Assembly: GCA_030592355.1 (NCBI GenBank)
Contig: JAUVJE010000005.1
Location: 1-28,236 of the forward strand
Origin: Clostridia bacterium
GTDB lineage: Bacteria; Bacillota; Clostridia; DUPQ01
Direction: 5' to 3'
DNA length: 28,236 nucleotides
Shown: piece by piece, positions 7,538 through 16,500 of the stretch
How the letters are laid out: every line of letters starts with the position of its first letter
Position numbering within the stretch: position 1 is the first letter of the stretch
Notes under the pieces: generated by a model
Database searches by the model: none
What the model saw: only the letters and a program-made list of their open reading frames with translations
What the model was told of the DNA's origin: nothing
Made by a program: the position numbers and the translations under genes

Positions 7538-9328
7538 ATGAAAGTTATATTATTATATAAAAATAAAGAGTTTTATATGGATTCAGACGGCTCTGAAACA
7601 ATTCTTGAATTGATACAAAGGAGCGATGCTGAAATTATAGCGCCATGCGGAGGCATGAAAAAATGCGGCAAATGCCTTGTGAAGGTTAATTTAATTTCAC
7701 AGGAAATTGGAAAAGAAGAGAGGAACCTGCTTGGATTAAGCAATATTAAAACCGGATATCGACTCGCATGTTGCATTAAACCAGAAGATGAGATGGTTGT
7801 TGATATACCCGGACAGTCGGCAAAAAACAAGATACTGACAAATTCTAATCTTATAATTGATTCTTTCCGGCCTGCAGTTGGAATAAAAAAAATATCAACT
7901 GAGATTCCAAATCTTAATAGACAGGTGTCTGACATCAGAAATATTTTTCATAATTGTAACATGAAAATAGATAAAAATAATCTACCACTGCTGAAAAATT
8001 TAACAGAAGTACTTAATTCAAGTAATAATGAACCGACTATAATTTCATATTATGACATGGTTAAAGGTATTGAAAATAAGAAAAACGGACACTTTTTCGG
8101 TATAGCCGTCGATATTGGAACAACTACCGTGGCGGCATACCTTTATAATCTTGAAAATGGAGATTTTACAGATGTTGAATCAGAATTAAATTCACAGAAA
8201 CAGTTCGGAGCCGATGTTATTTCAAGAATAAATTTTGCTGAAACTGAAATGAATGGATTAGGCATTTTAAACGAAGTTATGATTAATCAACTTAATCGTC
8301 TTGTCGGAAAGCTTTGTCTGAAACATTCATTAGACACCAATGATATTTATATGCTGACATTAGCGGGAAATACAACCATGATGCATTTCTTAATGGGATT
8401 GGATCCTGTAAATATCGGCAAATTACCATTTATCCCCGTTAGTACGGAAATGCACGATTTCCCGGCTTCTGAGCTTGGTATAAGAATAAACAAATTCGGA
8501 CACGCCGTGTGTCTGCCTTCGGTCTCTGCTTATATAGGAGCTGATATCATTGCCGGTCTGCTTGCATGCCGCCTAAGGGATATGAAAGAAGTGTCACTGC
8601 TGATTGACATAGGAACAAACGGTGAAATGGTTTTGGGTAATAAGGACAGATTGGTTTCATGTTCCACTGCTGCAGGACCTGCTTTTGAAGGGGCTAATAT
8701 TAAATTTGGAACGGGCGGAATTTCAGGCGCTATTGATACTATAGAAATTGAAGGTGGAAAAATAAATTACACTACCATAGACGATTTAGCTCCCGTCGGC
8801 ATATGCGGTTCGGGAATTGTTGATGCAGTTGCAGAAATGCTTGAAAATGATATTATCGACGAAACAGGCAGATTTTATGATGAAGATGAAATTATGACTA
8901 TTCCGGAAATGAAAAAAAGGATTTTTATGCTTGATGGTATTAAAGCATTCAGAATTATTGACGACATATGTATAACTCAGAAAGATGTGCGGGAAATACA
9001 AAGTGCAAAGGCGGCTGTTGCAGCAGGAATTGCAACTTTGATTAAAAAATACCACATAGATAAAAAAGATGTAGATAAAATATTTCTTGCAGGTGGATTT
9101 GGGAATTATATTAATGTTAAAAGCGCCATGCGAATAGGTCTTTTACCAAAACACGATCTTAAAAAAGTTATAGCTTCCGGTAATACAGCAGGTGCCGGGG
9201 CATCAATGTGTCTGCTTTCGCACAAATATATTGAGCAGGCAAATGAAATAAAAAAGCATGTTGAGTATGTCGAGCTGACTACAGATCCGGGTTTCACAAA
9301 CGAATACATTGAAAACATGATTTTCTAA
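7538..9328 (+). CDS. ASKHA-domain protein with N-terminal 2Fe-2S ferredoxin (reductive activator of corrinoid proteins, DUF4445/COG3894 type)
   Basis: Proteins of this build use ATP and a reduced iron-sulfur cluster to bring oxidised Co(II) corrinoid proteins back to Co(I), reactivating corrinoid-dependent methyltransferases. The 596-residue product has a 2Fe-2S domain with Cys37, Cys43 and Cys46 in APCGGMKKCGKC plus Cys78 in YRLACC. A linker of about 100 residues follows, then an actin-like ATPase fold starting at about residue 187 with FGIAVDIGTTTVAAYL, LTLAGNTTMMHFL, LLIDIGTNGEMVL, STAAGPAFEGANI, GICGSGIVDAVAEML and IFLAGGFGNYIN. The ATG at 7538 is preceded by AGGGTGG. The stop overlaps the next start as TAATG. 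No corrinoid protein or methyltransferase is in the window, so its client is unknown; a methionine synthase or a B12-dependent demethylase elsewhere is an inference. Confidence 0.88.
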   Translation: MKVILLYKNKEFYMDSDGSETILELIQRSDAEIIAPCGGMKKCGKCLVKVNLISQEIGKEERNLLGLSNIKTGYRLACCIKPEDEMVVDIPGQSAKNKILTNSNLIIDSFRPAVGIKKISTEIPNLNRQVSDIRNIFHNCNMKIDKNNLPLLKNLTEVLNSSNNEPTIISYYDMVKGIENKKNGHFFGIAVDIGTTTVAAYLYNLENGDFTDVESELNSQKQFGADVISRINFAETEMNGLGILNEVMINQLNRLVGKLCLKHSLDTNDIYMLTLAGNTTMMHFLMGLDPVNIGKLPFIPVSTEMHDFPASELGIRINKFGHAVCLPSVSAYIGADIIAGLLACRLRDMKEVSLLIDIGTNGEMVLGNKDRLVSCSTAAGPAFEGANIKFGTGGISGAIDTIEIEGGKINYTTIDDLAPVGICGSGIVDAVAEMLENDIIDETGRFYDEDEIMTIPEMKKRIFMLDGIKAFRIIDDICITQKDVREIQSAKAAVAAGIATLIKKYHIDKKDVDKIFLAGGFGNYINVKSAMRIGLLPKHDLKKVIASGNTAGAGASMCLLSHKYIEQANEIKKHVEYVELTTDPGFTNEYIENMIF

Positions 9329-9882
9329 TGGATAATGACTTGCGAAAGATTTATATATTAAAACGTAAAAAACTTTCCGATAAATTTGTCATAGAAGCAG
9401 GAGAGGGAATCAGGTCGAATTCTATTAATTCAGGCAAAATGAGTTTTTCTGCATATATGAGCTATATGCCGATTAATAATGAGGCTTCCGTAGATTCACT
9501 TAATAATTATTTAATAGAAAATAAAAAAGAGCTGTGTTTTCCTGTGACTAATCAGGATTATTTTTTAACTCCTTTTAAATTTACTGATAAAGATAATATG
9601 CGATTGGGTAAGTATAATATACGAGAACCGCATAACAGCATTGAATTCGCGGTTGATAAAATTGATGTCGTTTTGGTTCCAGGGGTTATTTTTGATATCT
9701 ATGGAGGCAGAATCGGTTATGGTAAAGGATGTTATGATCGCTTTTTAGAAAACACCAATATGCTTAAGATTGGTATATGTTATGAATTCCAGCTAAGAAA
9801 AGAAAAACTTTGTTTAAAGGAAACTGATATTAAGATGGATTACATAATAACAGAAGCGAGTTACTTTGAGGTATTGAAATGA
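9328..9882 (+). CDS. 5-formyltetrahydrofolate cyclo-ligase
   Basis: Converts 5-formyl-THF to 5,10-methenyl-THF with ATP, returning a storage folate to the one-carbon pool. The 184-residue length fits the family. The N terminus LRKIYILKRKKLS carries the basic residues expected for ATP and substrate binding, VDVVLVPG-like VVLVPGVIFDIYG is followed by RIGYGKGCYDRFL (about residues 129-141), the family signature, normally RLGYGGGYYDRFL. It is coupled on both sides: its ATG overlaps the upstream stop in TAATG, and its stop overlaps the cysK start in ATGA. Placement with a corrinoid activator points to methyl-group metabolism. The general family call is firm. Confidence 0.92.
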   Translation: MDNDLRKIYILKRKKLSDKFVIEAGEGIRSNSINSGKMSFSAYMSYMPINNEASVDSLNNYLIENKKELCFPVTNQDYFLTPFKFTDKDNMRLGKYNIREPHNSIEFAVDKIDVVLVPGVIFDIYGGRIGYGKGCYDRFLENTNMLKIGICYEFQLRKEKLCLKETDIKMDYIITEASYFEVLK

Positions 9883-10799
9883 TTTATAATTCTATTGAAG
9901 AAACCATAGGCGGCACACCGCTTGTGAAATTGAACAGAATAAAGAAAATTTTTAAACTTGAGGCTGATATTTATGCAAAACTCGAGTTCTTCAATCCTGG
10001 AGGAAGCATAAAAGACAGACCTGCACGACGTATGCTAAATGATGCTATTAAAGAGGGGAGAATCAAGGAAGGTTCTACTATTATTGAACCAACAAGCGGT
10101 AATACCGGTATAGGATTGGCGATTGCCTCTGCTAAATACGGACTGAATGTTATTTTAGTAATGCCCTCTTCACTCAGTAGAGAAAGAATTGCATTAATGA
10201 GTGCCTTGGGCGCTGAAATAGTATTAACACCGCCTGAAAAAGGAATGTACGGAGCTATTGATAAAGCAAAAGAGATAAATGAATCCATTAAAGACTCTTA
10301 TATTCCCATGCAATTTGAAAATCCCTCTAATCCGGCAGCGCACTTTGATACTACTGCAAAAGAAATTTATAAAGACCTTGACGGAGCAGTTGACATATTT
10401 ATTGCCGGTGTAGGAACAGGCGGTTCCATTACCGGCATCGGAAGTTTTTTAAAATTAAAAAATAAAAGCATACAGGTTATTGCCGTTGAACCGATAGAAT
10501 CAGCTGTTCTCTCAGGAGAATTATCATCAAAGCATGGTATCCAGGGGATTGGCGCCGGATTTGTTCCTGCTATTTTAGATACAGAAATAATTGACGGCAT
10601 TGTAAAAGTGTCTACTGAAAATGCTAAAAAATATGCACTCATTACTGCGGAAAAAGAAAAAATATTATGTGGGATTTCATCAGGAGCGGCATTGTACGCT
10701 GCAATAGAAACTGCCAAAAGGAATCCCGGCAAAAAAATTGTAACCATTTTTCCGGATACCGGAGAAAGATATATTTCCACGGGCTTATATGACAAATAA
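9879..10799 (+). CDS. cysK: Cysteine synthase (O-acetylserine sulfhydrylase)
   Basis: PLP enzyme that joins sulfide to O-acetylserine to make cysteine. The 306-residue sequence has the PLP lysine in GGSIKDRPA (Lys45), the substrate loop PTSGNTGIG (about 70-78), the phosphate-binding loop GTGGSITG (about 173-180), and the C-terminal GISSGAALYAA and FPDTGERYIST, all typical of CysK. The ATG is within the ATGA overlap with the previous gene, so it is translationally coupled. As the last gene of the operon with the corrinoid activator and the folate cyclo-ligase, it links sulfur amino acid synthesis to one-carbon metabolism. CysM or cystathionine beta-synthase-like specificity cannot be fully excluded by eye. 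Confidence 0.93.
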   Translation: MIYNSIEETIGGTPLVKLNRIKKIFKLEADIYAKLEFFNPGGSIKDRPARRMLNDAIKEGRIKEGSTIIEPTSGNTGIGLAIASAKYGLNVILVMPSSLSRERIALMSALGAEIVLTPPEKGMYGAIDKAKEINESIKDSYIPMQFENPSNPAAHFDTTAKEIYKDLDGAVDIFIAGVGTGGSITGIGSFLKLKNKSIQVIAVEPIESAVLSGELSSKHGIQGIGAGFVPAILDTEIIDGIVKVSTENAKKYALITAEKEKILCGISSGAALYAAIETAKRNPGKKIVTIFPDTGERYISTGLYDK

Positions 10800-10811
10800 C
10801 AGAGCCTGAAT

Positions 10812-10836
10812 AAAAGGACATATAAATTTGTTCCTT
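10812..10836 (-). terminator. Weak candidate terminator for the antiporter operon
   Basis: Read on the minus strand, AAGGAAC pairs with GTCCTT (one bulge) around a loop of about ten bases and is followed by TTTTATT. It lies beyond the antiporter stop and between convergent genes. The stem is short, so this is tentative. No better terminator is visible for either operon in 10800-10895. Confidence 0.35.
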
Positions 10837-10895
10837 CTGTCTTGAATATTAATTATTATATTCATGGCATATGATAGTGAAAGCCCGTATTATTT

Positions 10896-11855
10896 TTAGA
10901 GAAGAACTGCCGATAATGTTATGTAAGTAAAATATAAAAGAATCAGAAGTATCCCAACGAACCTGGGATATTTCTTTTTAAATACTAAAGTGCTTATTGA
11001 TGCTATCAGGGTAATCAAAAGAATTATAGGAAGGTGAAATGATAATATCATCTTGTCTGTAATAATCGGTCTGATAATTGCAGTTCCCCCAAGTACAAGG
11101 GTAAGGTTCAGTATATTGGCTCCGAATATGTTTCCCACCGAAAGCGATGCGGCCTTTTTCTTAATTGCAGTTATAGCCGTTACCAGTTCCGGAAGGCTTG
11201 TTCCAAGGGCTGTCATGGTTACTCCAATGACGATAGACGGGACTTTAAGCATTAATGCAATCTTCTGTCCATATATTATCATAAGCCTCGAGCCGGCTAT
11301 TGTGAGCGCAAGACCAACGATAAAAAGAATAGTATTTAGTATTACTGTCTTTTTAGATTTATCTGTTTCAGGAAGATGCTCCTGAGCCTCACGGTATTTT
11401 TTTGCTTCATAATAATTATAATAAACAAAGAGAACGGACATTAAAAGAAATATTATTCCTATAATATAGTTAAACTCTCCGAATACTATACCGATTATCA
11501 AGTAGGCTAATAGCGCAGCAGAAATAAAAGTCGATTTTAGCCGAATGGCATTTCTATGATGCAGGGATGGCATGGAAAAAACAATTACAATTCCAAGAAT
11601 AAGCCCGGTGTTGCATGCAACGCTGCCTGCGGATGTTCCAAGGGCAAGGGACGTGTCTCCATTTGACGCTGCTCCGGTTGAAACCAAAAATTCCGGCAGG
11701 GTAGTACATAAGCTTACCAAAGTGGCTCCTATGATGAACTCGGGTATATGTAGCGTTCGCGCTATCCAAATGGTAGAATCAACAAACCAGTCGCTCCCTT
11801 TAATAATTAACGCAAGACCGACTATGAATAGAACAAAATAGAGTAATAGATTCAT
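10896..11855 (-). CDS. Calcium/sodium antiporter family (CaCA, YrbG-like) membrane protein
   Basis: Inner-membrane cation exchanger of the Ca2+:cation antiporter superfamily. The 319 residues form about ten membrane helices in two homologous halves. The first alpha repeat reads LCTTLPEFLVSTGAA with LALGTSAGSVACNTGLIL (about 50-95); the second reads ALGTSLPELVTAITA with LSVGNIFGANILNLTLVLG (about 210-255). Both acidic residues of the ion pathway (Glu in LPE) are kept. In the first repeat the usual GSNI is GSVA, a deviation from YrbG-like proteins that might affect ion choice. The ATG overlaps the stop of the DUF89 gene (ATGA), so the two are translationally coupled. Ca2+ is the default substrate; Mn2+ or another divalent ion is possible. 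Confidence 0.88.
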   Translation of the reverse strand: MNLLLYFVLFIVGLALIIKGSDWFVDSTIWIARTLHIPEFIIGATLVSLCTTLPEFLVSTGAASNGDTSLALGTSAGSVACNTGLILGIVIVFSMPSLHHRNAIRLKSTFISAALLAYLIIGIVFGEFNYIIGIIFLLMSVLFVYYNYYEAKKYREAQEHLPETDKSKKTVILNTILFIVGLALTIAGSRLMIIYGQKIALMLKVPSIVIGVTMTALGTSLPELVTAITAIKKKAASLSVGNIFGANILNLTLVLGGTAIIRPIITDKMILSFHLPIILLITLIASISTLVFKKKYPRFVGILLILLYFTYITLSAVLL

Positions 11856-12721
11856 GCTACCGTACCTTTTGTTGTATATAAAACTGAATCTCCGTATTTA
11901 GAACCGGGTATTCTTTCTGCAATGCCGTCGCATTTTATTTTAAGTATAAAGAAAATACGGCCCGGGGCTGTTGGATAATCATCAAGTGATTCGAAATTTG
12001 CCTGGCCTTTTGAAATGACCAGATCGGCATTGTCAAGCAATTCCATGAATTCCCTTGATGAGTCTTTAGGATTAACACCCAGAAAACCGGAGCCGGTTTC
12101 AATTATACTTGCATAATTGTGTATTCCCGCAAAAATTGCATCTTCTGTAAGGGCGTCATTTAGTATAGGAGCAGACTTGACAGCGTAATACACATCTTTA
12201 CCCATTTCGCTTAAAAGTTTTACTGCGGGCGCATCAAAGACTATTTCGCCGCAATTATCGCCAAGATATAATATTTTTCTGGCATTTTTCAGTTTTTCAC
12301 TAAACTCACTGAAACAATCTATCGGAAATCCGTTTTTTAATGTTTCTTTCATGGTCTTCTCAATGTCATAATCAAACATAATGCCCGAATCGATTATATT
12401 CCCTGCAGAAGAAAGTATAAATAAGCCGTGAAGATCTTTGAAATCAATAGATTCGCTGAGATTTTCCAAAAGAGCCAAGGCTTTTTCATTTGACTCTGCT
12501 TTTTCATTTTTAAAAGGGTCTTGGCAATTGATAAGCTCATATGTTTTTCTTACGGTAAAAGTAGAATTATAACAGGGCGTTTCATTTGTATCGAGTTCTT
12601 TGATTGTATCCATTAATGAATAGAGGATAGCAGGCTGCCTGCTCTTCGGAACTTCTGCATGCTTCATACAGTTTACAGCCTGTCTTAGATAGCAGTAAAT
12701 ACAATCGATTGTTGATTTCAT
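11852..12721 (-). CDS. DUF89 / ARMT1-like damage-control phosphatase family protein
   Basis: DUF89 proteins are divalent-metal-dependent phosphatases thought to remove damaged or excess phosphometabolites. The 289-residue product begins with a Cys-rich MKSTIDCIYCYLRQAVNCM, a feature of prokaryotic members, then an all-helical N-terminal region. The catalytic half has ILYLGDNCGEIVFDAPAVKLL (about 145-165, the Asp-Asn-x-Gly-Glu metal-binding motif) and ADLVISKGQANFESL (about 225-240), with Lys-Gly-x-x-Asn-Phe-Glu matching the family. It starts one base after the stop of the membrane protein gene and overlaps the antiporter start, so all three are probably made together. The actual substrate is unknown. 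Confidence 0.87.
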   Translation of the reverse strand: MKSTIDCIYCYLRQAVNCMKHAEVPKSRQPAILYSLMDTIKELDTNETPCYNSTFTVRKTYELINCQDPFKNEKAESNEKALALLENLSESIDFKDLHGLFILSSAGNIIDSGIMFDYDIEKTMKETLKNGFPIDCFSEFSEKLKNARKILYLGDNCGEIVFDAPAVKLLSEMGKDVYYAVKSAPILNDALTEDAIFAGIHNYASIIETGSGFLGVNPKDSSREFMELLDNADLVISKGQANFESLDDYPTAPGRIFFILKIKCDGIAERIPGSKYGDSVLYTTKGTVA

Positions 12722-12722
12722 A

Positions 12723-13358
12723 TTAAAATACCTTTCTGTTGATATAATTTAAATAAACACTGTTTACCACTGTATATAGCAGTAAAGTAAATAGCAGTAC
12801 AAATTTTGCTATGTTGTTTATATTTAATAGATCTGGAGAAATTCCCGGATATGCGCCCGTAATAAAAACGTATACGCCATATAAAAAAGGAATAGCAGGA
12901 AGCGAAGAAAAAACCAAAGCTGTAAAGGAATAATATCTTGAATAAACACGATGCTGGAGCAGTAAATATGTAAGAAGAATCAAATGATATAAAGCTCCGG
13001 CTATCATTAAGTAATTATATAAATCTGACAATCTGGCTGAAGTTAGGTAATATCCGAACACAGCAATACTTATAAAAAATACGAATTGCATTATGTAAAG
13101 GGGAAATTTAAATTTAAGTTTAACTTCTCGAATTATGCCAAGACTAAGAAGATATAGCAAAAAGGAGGATATTAAAATAGAAAATCCAAATGCATTCGTT
13201 TGTATTAAATCAGGTCCAAACTCTAAAAATGTTTCTAAAGAAAAACCATTATGCAATAAATACAAAATTAAGCCTGTCCATACAAGCAATAAAGCATATC
13301 CGAATAAAAAGAACGGGAATTGTTTCTTCTTTTTAAATGATGAAAAATCTATACTCAT
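12723..13358 (-). CDS. Hypothetical membrane protein with about six transmembrane helices
   Basis: I do not recognise this family. The 211-residue product has a short basic N terminus (SSFKKKKQ) and about six hydrophobic helices: FPFFLFGYALLLVWTGLILY, then segments near residues 57-77, 85-106, 115-137, 147-170 and 182-205. It has few charged residues apart from the ends and no conserved motif I can name. The start chosen is the ATG at 13358, with TTGGAG seven bases upstream; an upstream in-frame start at 13409 would add 17 non-hydrophobic residues and lacks a ribosome binding site. It is the first gene of the operon with the DUF89 phosphatase and the antiporter, separated from the former by one base, which suggests a shared role in metal or ion handling. 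Confidence 0.7.
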   Translation of the reverse strand: MSIDFSSFKKKKQFPFFLFGYALLLVWTGLILYLLHNGFSLETFLEFGPDLIQTNAFGFSILISSFLLYLLSLGIIREVKLKFKFPLYIMQFVFFISIAVFGYYLTSARLSDLYNYLMIAGALYHLILLTYLLLQHRVYSRYYSFTALVFSSLPAIPFLYGVYVFITGAYPGISPDLLNINNIAKFVLLFTLLLYTVVNSVYLNYINRKVF

Positions 13359-13393
13359 AAAATTACTCCAATGGTAACTTTTACCTCCATCTG

Positions 13394-13422
13394 ATAGTAG
13401 CACACACACTTACTTATATCAA
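13394..13422 (-). promoter_or_regulatory. Possible promoter of the membrane protein-DUF89-antiporter operon
   Basis: On the minus strand TTGATA (13417-13422) is followed after 17 bases by TACTAT (13394-13399). The predicted start of transcription, about 13387, gives a leader of about 30 bases with the ribosome binding site. The -10 matches consensus at four of six positions only. Confidence 0.35.
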
Positions 13423-13512
13423 TAATATAGTGTTTTCTCATGTATGTTTTGTTTTGAAAGCAAATAAGCATATAAAAATTCAATATAATTCTATATAAAG
13501 GAATTTTATAAA

Positions 13513-13540
13513 TAGACTAATGATGGGGATGTGCTATAAT
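13513..13540 (+). promoter_or_regulatory. Extended -10 promoter abutting the dnaE start
   Basis: TGCTATAAT (13532-13540) is a perfect extended -10. A weak -35, TAGACT (13513-13518), lies 16 bases upstream. Transcription would begin about 6-7 bases after 13540, at or next to the A of the dnaE ATG (13547). A second candidate, TTGTTT (13449-13454) with TATAAA (13471-13476), could give a longer transcript. Confidence 0.5.
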
Positions 13541-13546
13541 TTTCAC

Positions 13547-16500
13547 ATGAGTAAATTCATACATCTTCATCTTCATACCGAATACAGCTTGCTCGATGGA
13601 GCCGTTAAAATTGACAGTCTTATGGAAAAGGCTGTGGAGTTCGGGATGCCTGCAGTTGCAATTACTGATCACGGAGTCATGTATGGTGTAATTGAATTTT
13701 ATAAAAGCGCCATTGAAAAGGGAATAAAACCAATACTGGGATGTGAGATTTATACCGCCAGAAGAAGCCGGTTTGACAAAGAACATGTTTTTGACAATGA
13801 ACCCAATCACCTTGTACTTCTTGCTAAAAACAATAAAGGTTATAAAAATCTTCTTAAAATAGTTACTAAAGCCCATCTGGAAGGTTTTTATTACAAACCA
13901 AGGGCTGATTATGAGCTGCTTGAAGAATATTCTGAAGGTATTATTGCATTAAGCGCGTGTCTGGCAGGGGCAATTCCCAGGGCAATTCTTGAAGGAAATC
14001 GCGAGGGAGCCCTTGAAATAGCAGTCAGGTTAAATAAAATATTAGGTCCTGGGAATTTTTATCTGGAACGTCAAAATAACGGAATCGAAAGTCAGAGCCT
14101 TGTTAATCAGGGTGTAATAGAAATATCAAAAAAAACCGGAATACCCCTCGTAGCTACAAATGATGTACATTATCTTACAAAAAACGACTCGCGGCCGCAT
14201 GATGTGCTTTTATGTATTCAAACCGGTAAAACCGTCGATGAACCCGACAGAATGCGATTTCCCACCGAAGAGTTTTATTTTAAGTCTACAAGTGATATGC
14301 AGGAGCTTTTCCCTGAATTTCCCGAGGCTATTGAAAATACAATGAAAATTGCTGAAAGATGCAATGTAAAACTTGAAATGGGAGTTCCGCATCTGCCGGC
14401 TTTTACCCTTGATGAGCAGACGGACCATTATGAGTTTTTTAAAAAAAATGTTTATGCAGGGCTTAAAAAGAGATATGGCGATTCTCCTGATAAAAAGCTA
14501 ATCAAACGGCTGGAGTTTGAATTAAATATTTTAAAAGACATGGACTATACAGACTATTTTCTGATTGTTTCTGATTTTATCAACTATGCAAAATCAAAAA
14601 ATATAATGGTCGGACCGGGGAGGGGATCGGCGGCGGGAAGCCTTGTATCATATTGCCTTGGAATAACAAATATTGACCCGATTAAATACGACCTTCTTTT
14701 CGAGAGGTTTTTAAATCCTGAAAGAATTTCAATGCCCGATATTGATATGGATTTTTGTTATGAAAGAAGACATGAAGTTATTGAATATGTTACTGAAAAG
14801 TATGGCAAAGAAAAGGTTTGCCAGATAATTACTTTCGGCACCATGGCAGCCAGGGCGGCTATTAGGGATGTCGGAAGAGCTTTGAATGTATCCTATGCCC
14901 AGACAGACATTGTTGCAAAAATGATTCCGCATCAGCCCGATATGACAATACAGAAAGCAATGAAGGTAAACCGGGATTTAAGCGGCATATATGACGATAA
15001 TGAGCAGGTCAGGGAGCTCATCGACACAGCGATGTTGCTTGAAGGAATAGCCAGGCATGCTTCAACACACGCAGCAGGTGTTGTAATTACAAGAGAAAAT
15101 GTGGATGAATATGTTCCTCTTCAAAAAAATGACGAGGCAATTGTAACTCAATTCACAATGGAGCGTCTTGAGGACCTTGGGTTATTAAAAATGGACTTCC
15201 TTGGTCTTCGCACCCTTACCGTAATACAGGACTGCATCACATTTGTTAGAGAAATTCATGATATTGAAATAAATATAGATGAAATGGAGTTTGATGACCC
15301 CAATGTTTACAAAACGATATCAGACGGCTATACTGCAGGCATATTCCAGCTTGAAAGCGCAGGAATGACTTCATTTATGAAAGAATTGTCACCTCAGAAC
15401 CTTGAAGATATTATCGCAGGCATATCACTTTATAGACCCGGCCCAATGGAACAAATCCCAAGATATCTTAAATATAAGAAAAACCCTGAAAATGCAAAAT
15501 ATCAACATATGCTTCTAAAACCGATTTTAGATGTAACTTATGGATGCATGGTTTACCAGGAACAGGTAATGAGAATAGTTCAGGACATTGGGGGATATAC
15601 CTTGGGCAGAGCAGACCTGGTGCGGAGGATTATGTCTAAAAAGAAGCGCGATGCAATGGAAAAAGAACGGGGAATTTTCATAAAGGGAGCCATAGACAGA
15701 CAGGTTCCTCCCCAAACGGCATCCTTGATTTTTGACGAGATGACGGATTTTGCTTCTTATGCGTTTCCTAAATCCCACGCTGCCGGATATGCAGTAGTGG
15801 TATATCAAACCGCTTTTCTAAAAACTTATTACCCTTTGGAATTTATGGCTGCAACTTTAAACAGCTTTATGGGATCAACCGAAAGAATTTCCTTATATAT
15901 CCAGGAGTGCGGGCGACTTGGAATTTCAGTACTTCCTCCTGATGTTAATTCCGGAGGCAGGAAGTTTGGGGTTGATGGAAAAGATATCAGATTTGGTTTG
16001 GCGGCTATAAAAAATGTCGGCTATAAAGCTGCGGATTCTATAAAATTCGAAAGAATGGAAAATGGACAATACGGTTCCTTCATCGATTTTTGCAAACGTC
16101 TTGCAAGTGGCGCTGTTAATAAAAAGTGTGTTGAAAGCCTGATTAAATGCGGCGCTTTCGACTCATTCACGGTTAACAGAAGACAGTTGCTTTCTTCATT
16201 TGAATCTATCCTCGAATCCATCTCAAAAGACAAGCGAAATAATATAGAGGGACAGGTCTCAATGTTCGGAGCCGACAGCAGTATAAAAAATGAATTCAGT
16301 TATATTTTCCCTGATATTGAGGATTTCGACAAGCAACGTCTGCTGAACATGGAAAAGGAATTGTTGGGAATTTATGTTACCGGCAATCCTCTTGATGAAT
16401 ATGAGAACTTAATATTGAAGAAAGCAACCTTTTTCAGTAATCAGAAAATAATAGATGAAAATTTAGATCAAAACGTATTTTTCGACGGCAGGGGAGTGTG

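Noticed and set aside
13409..13520. Longer starts for the membrane protein (13409) and DnaE (13520)
   Set aside because: The extra residues are atypical for the families and neither upstream start has a well-spaced ribosome binding site.
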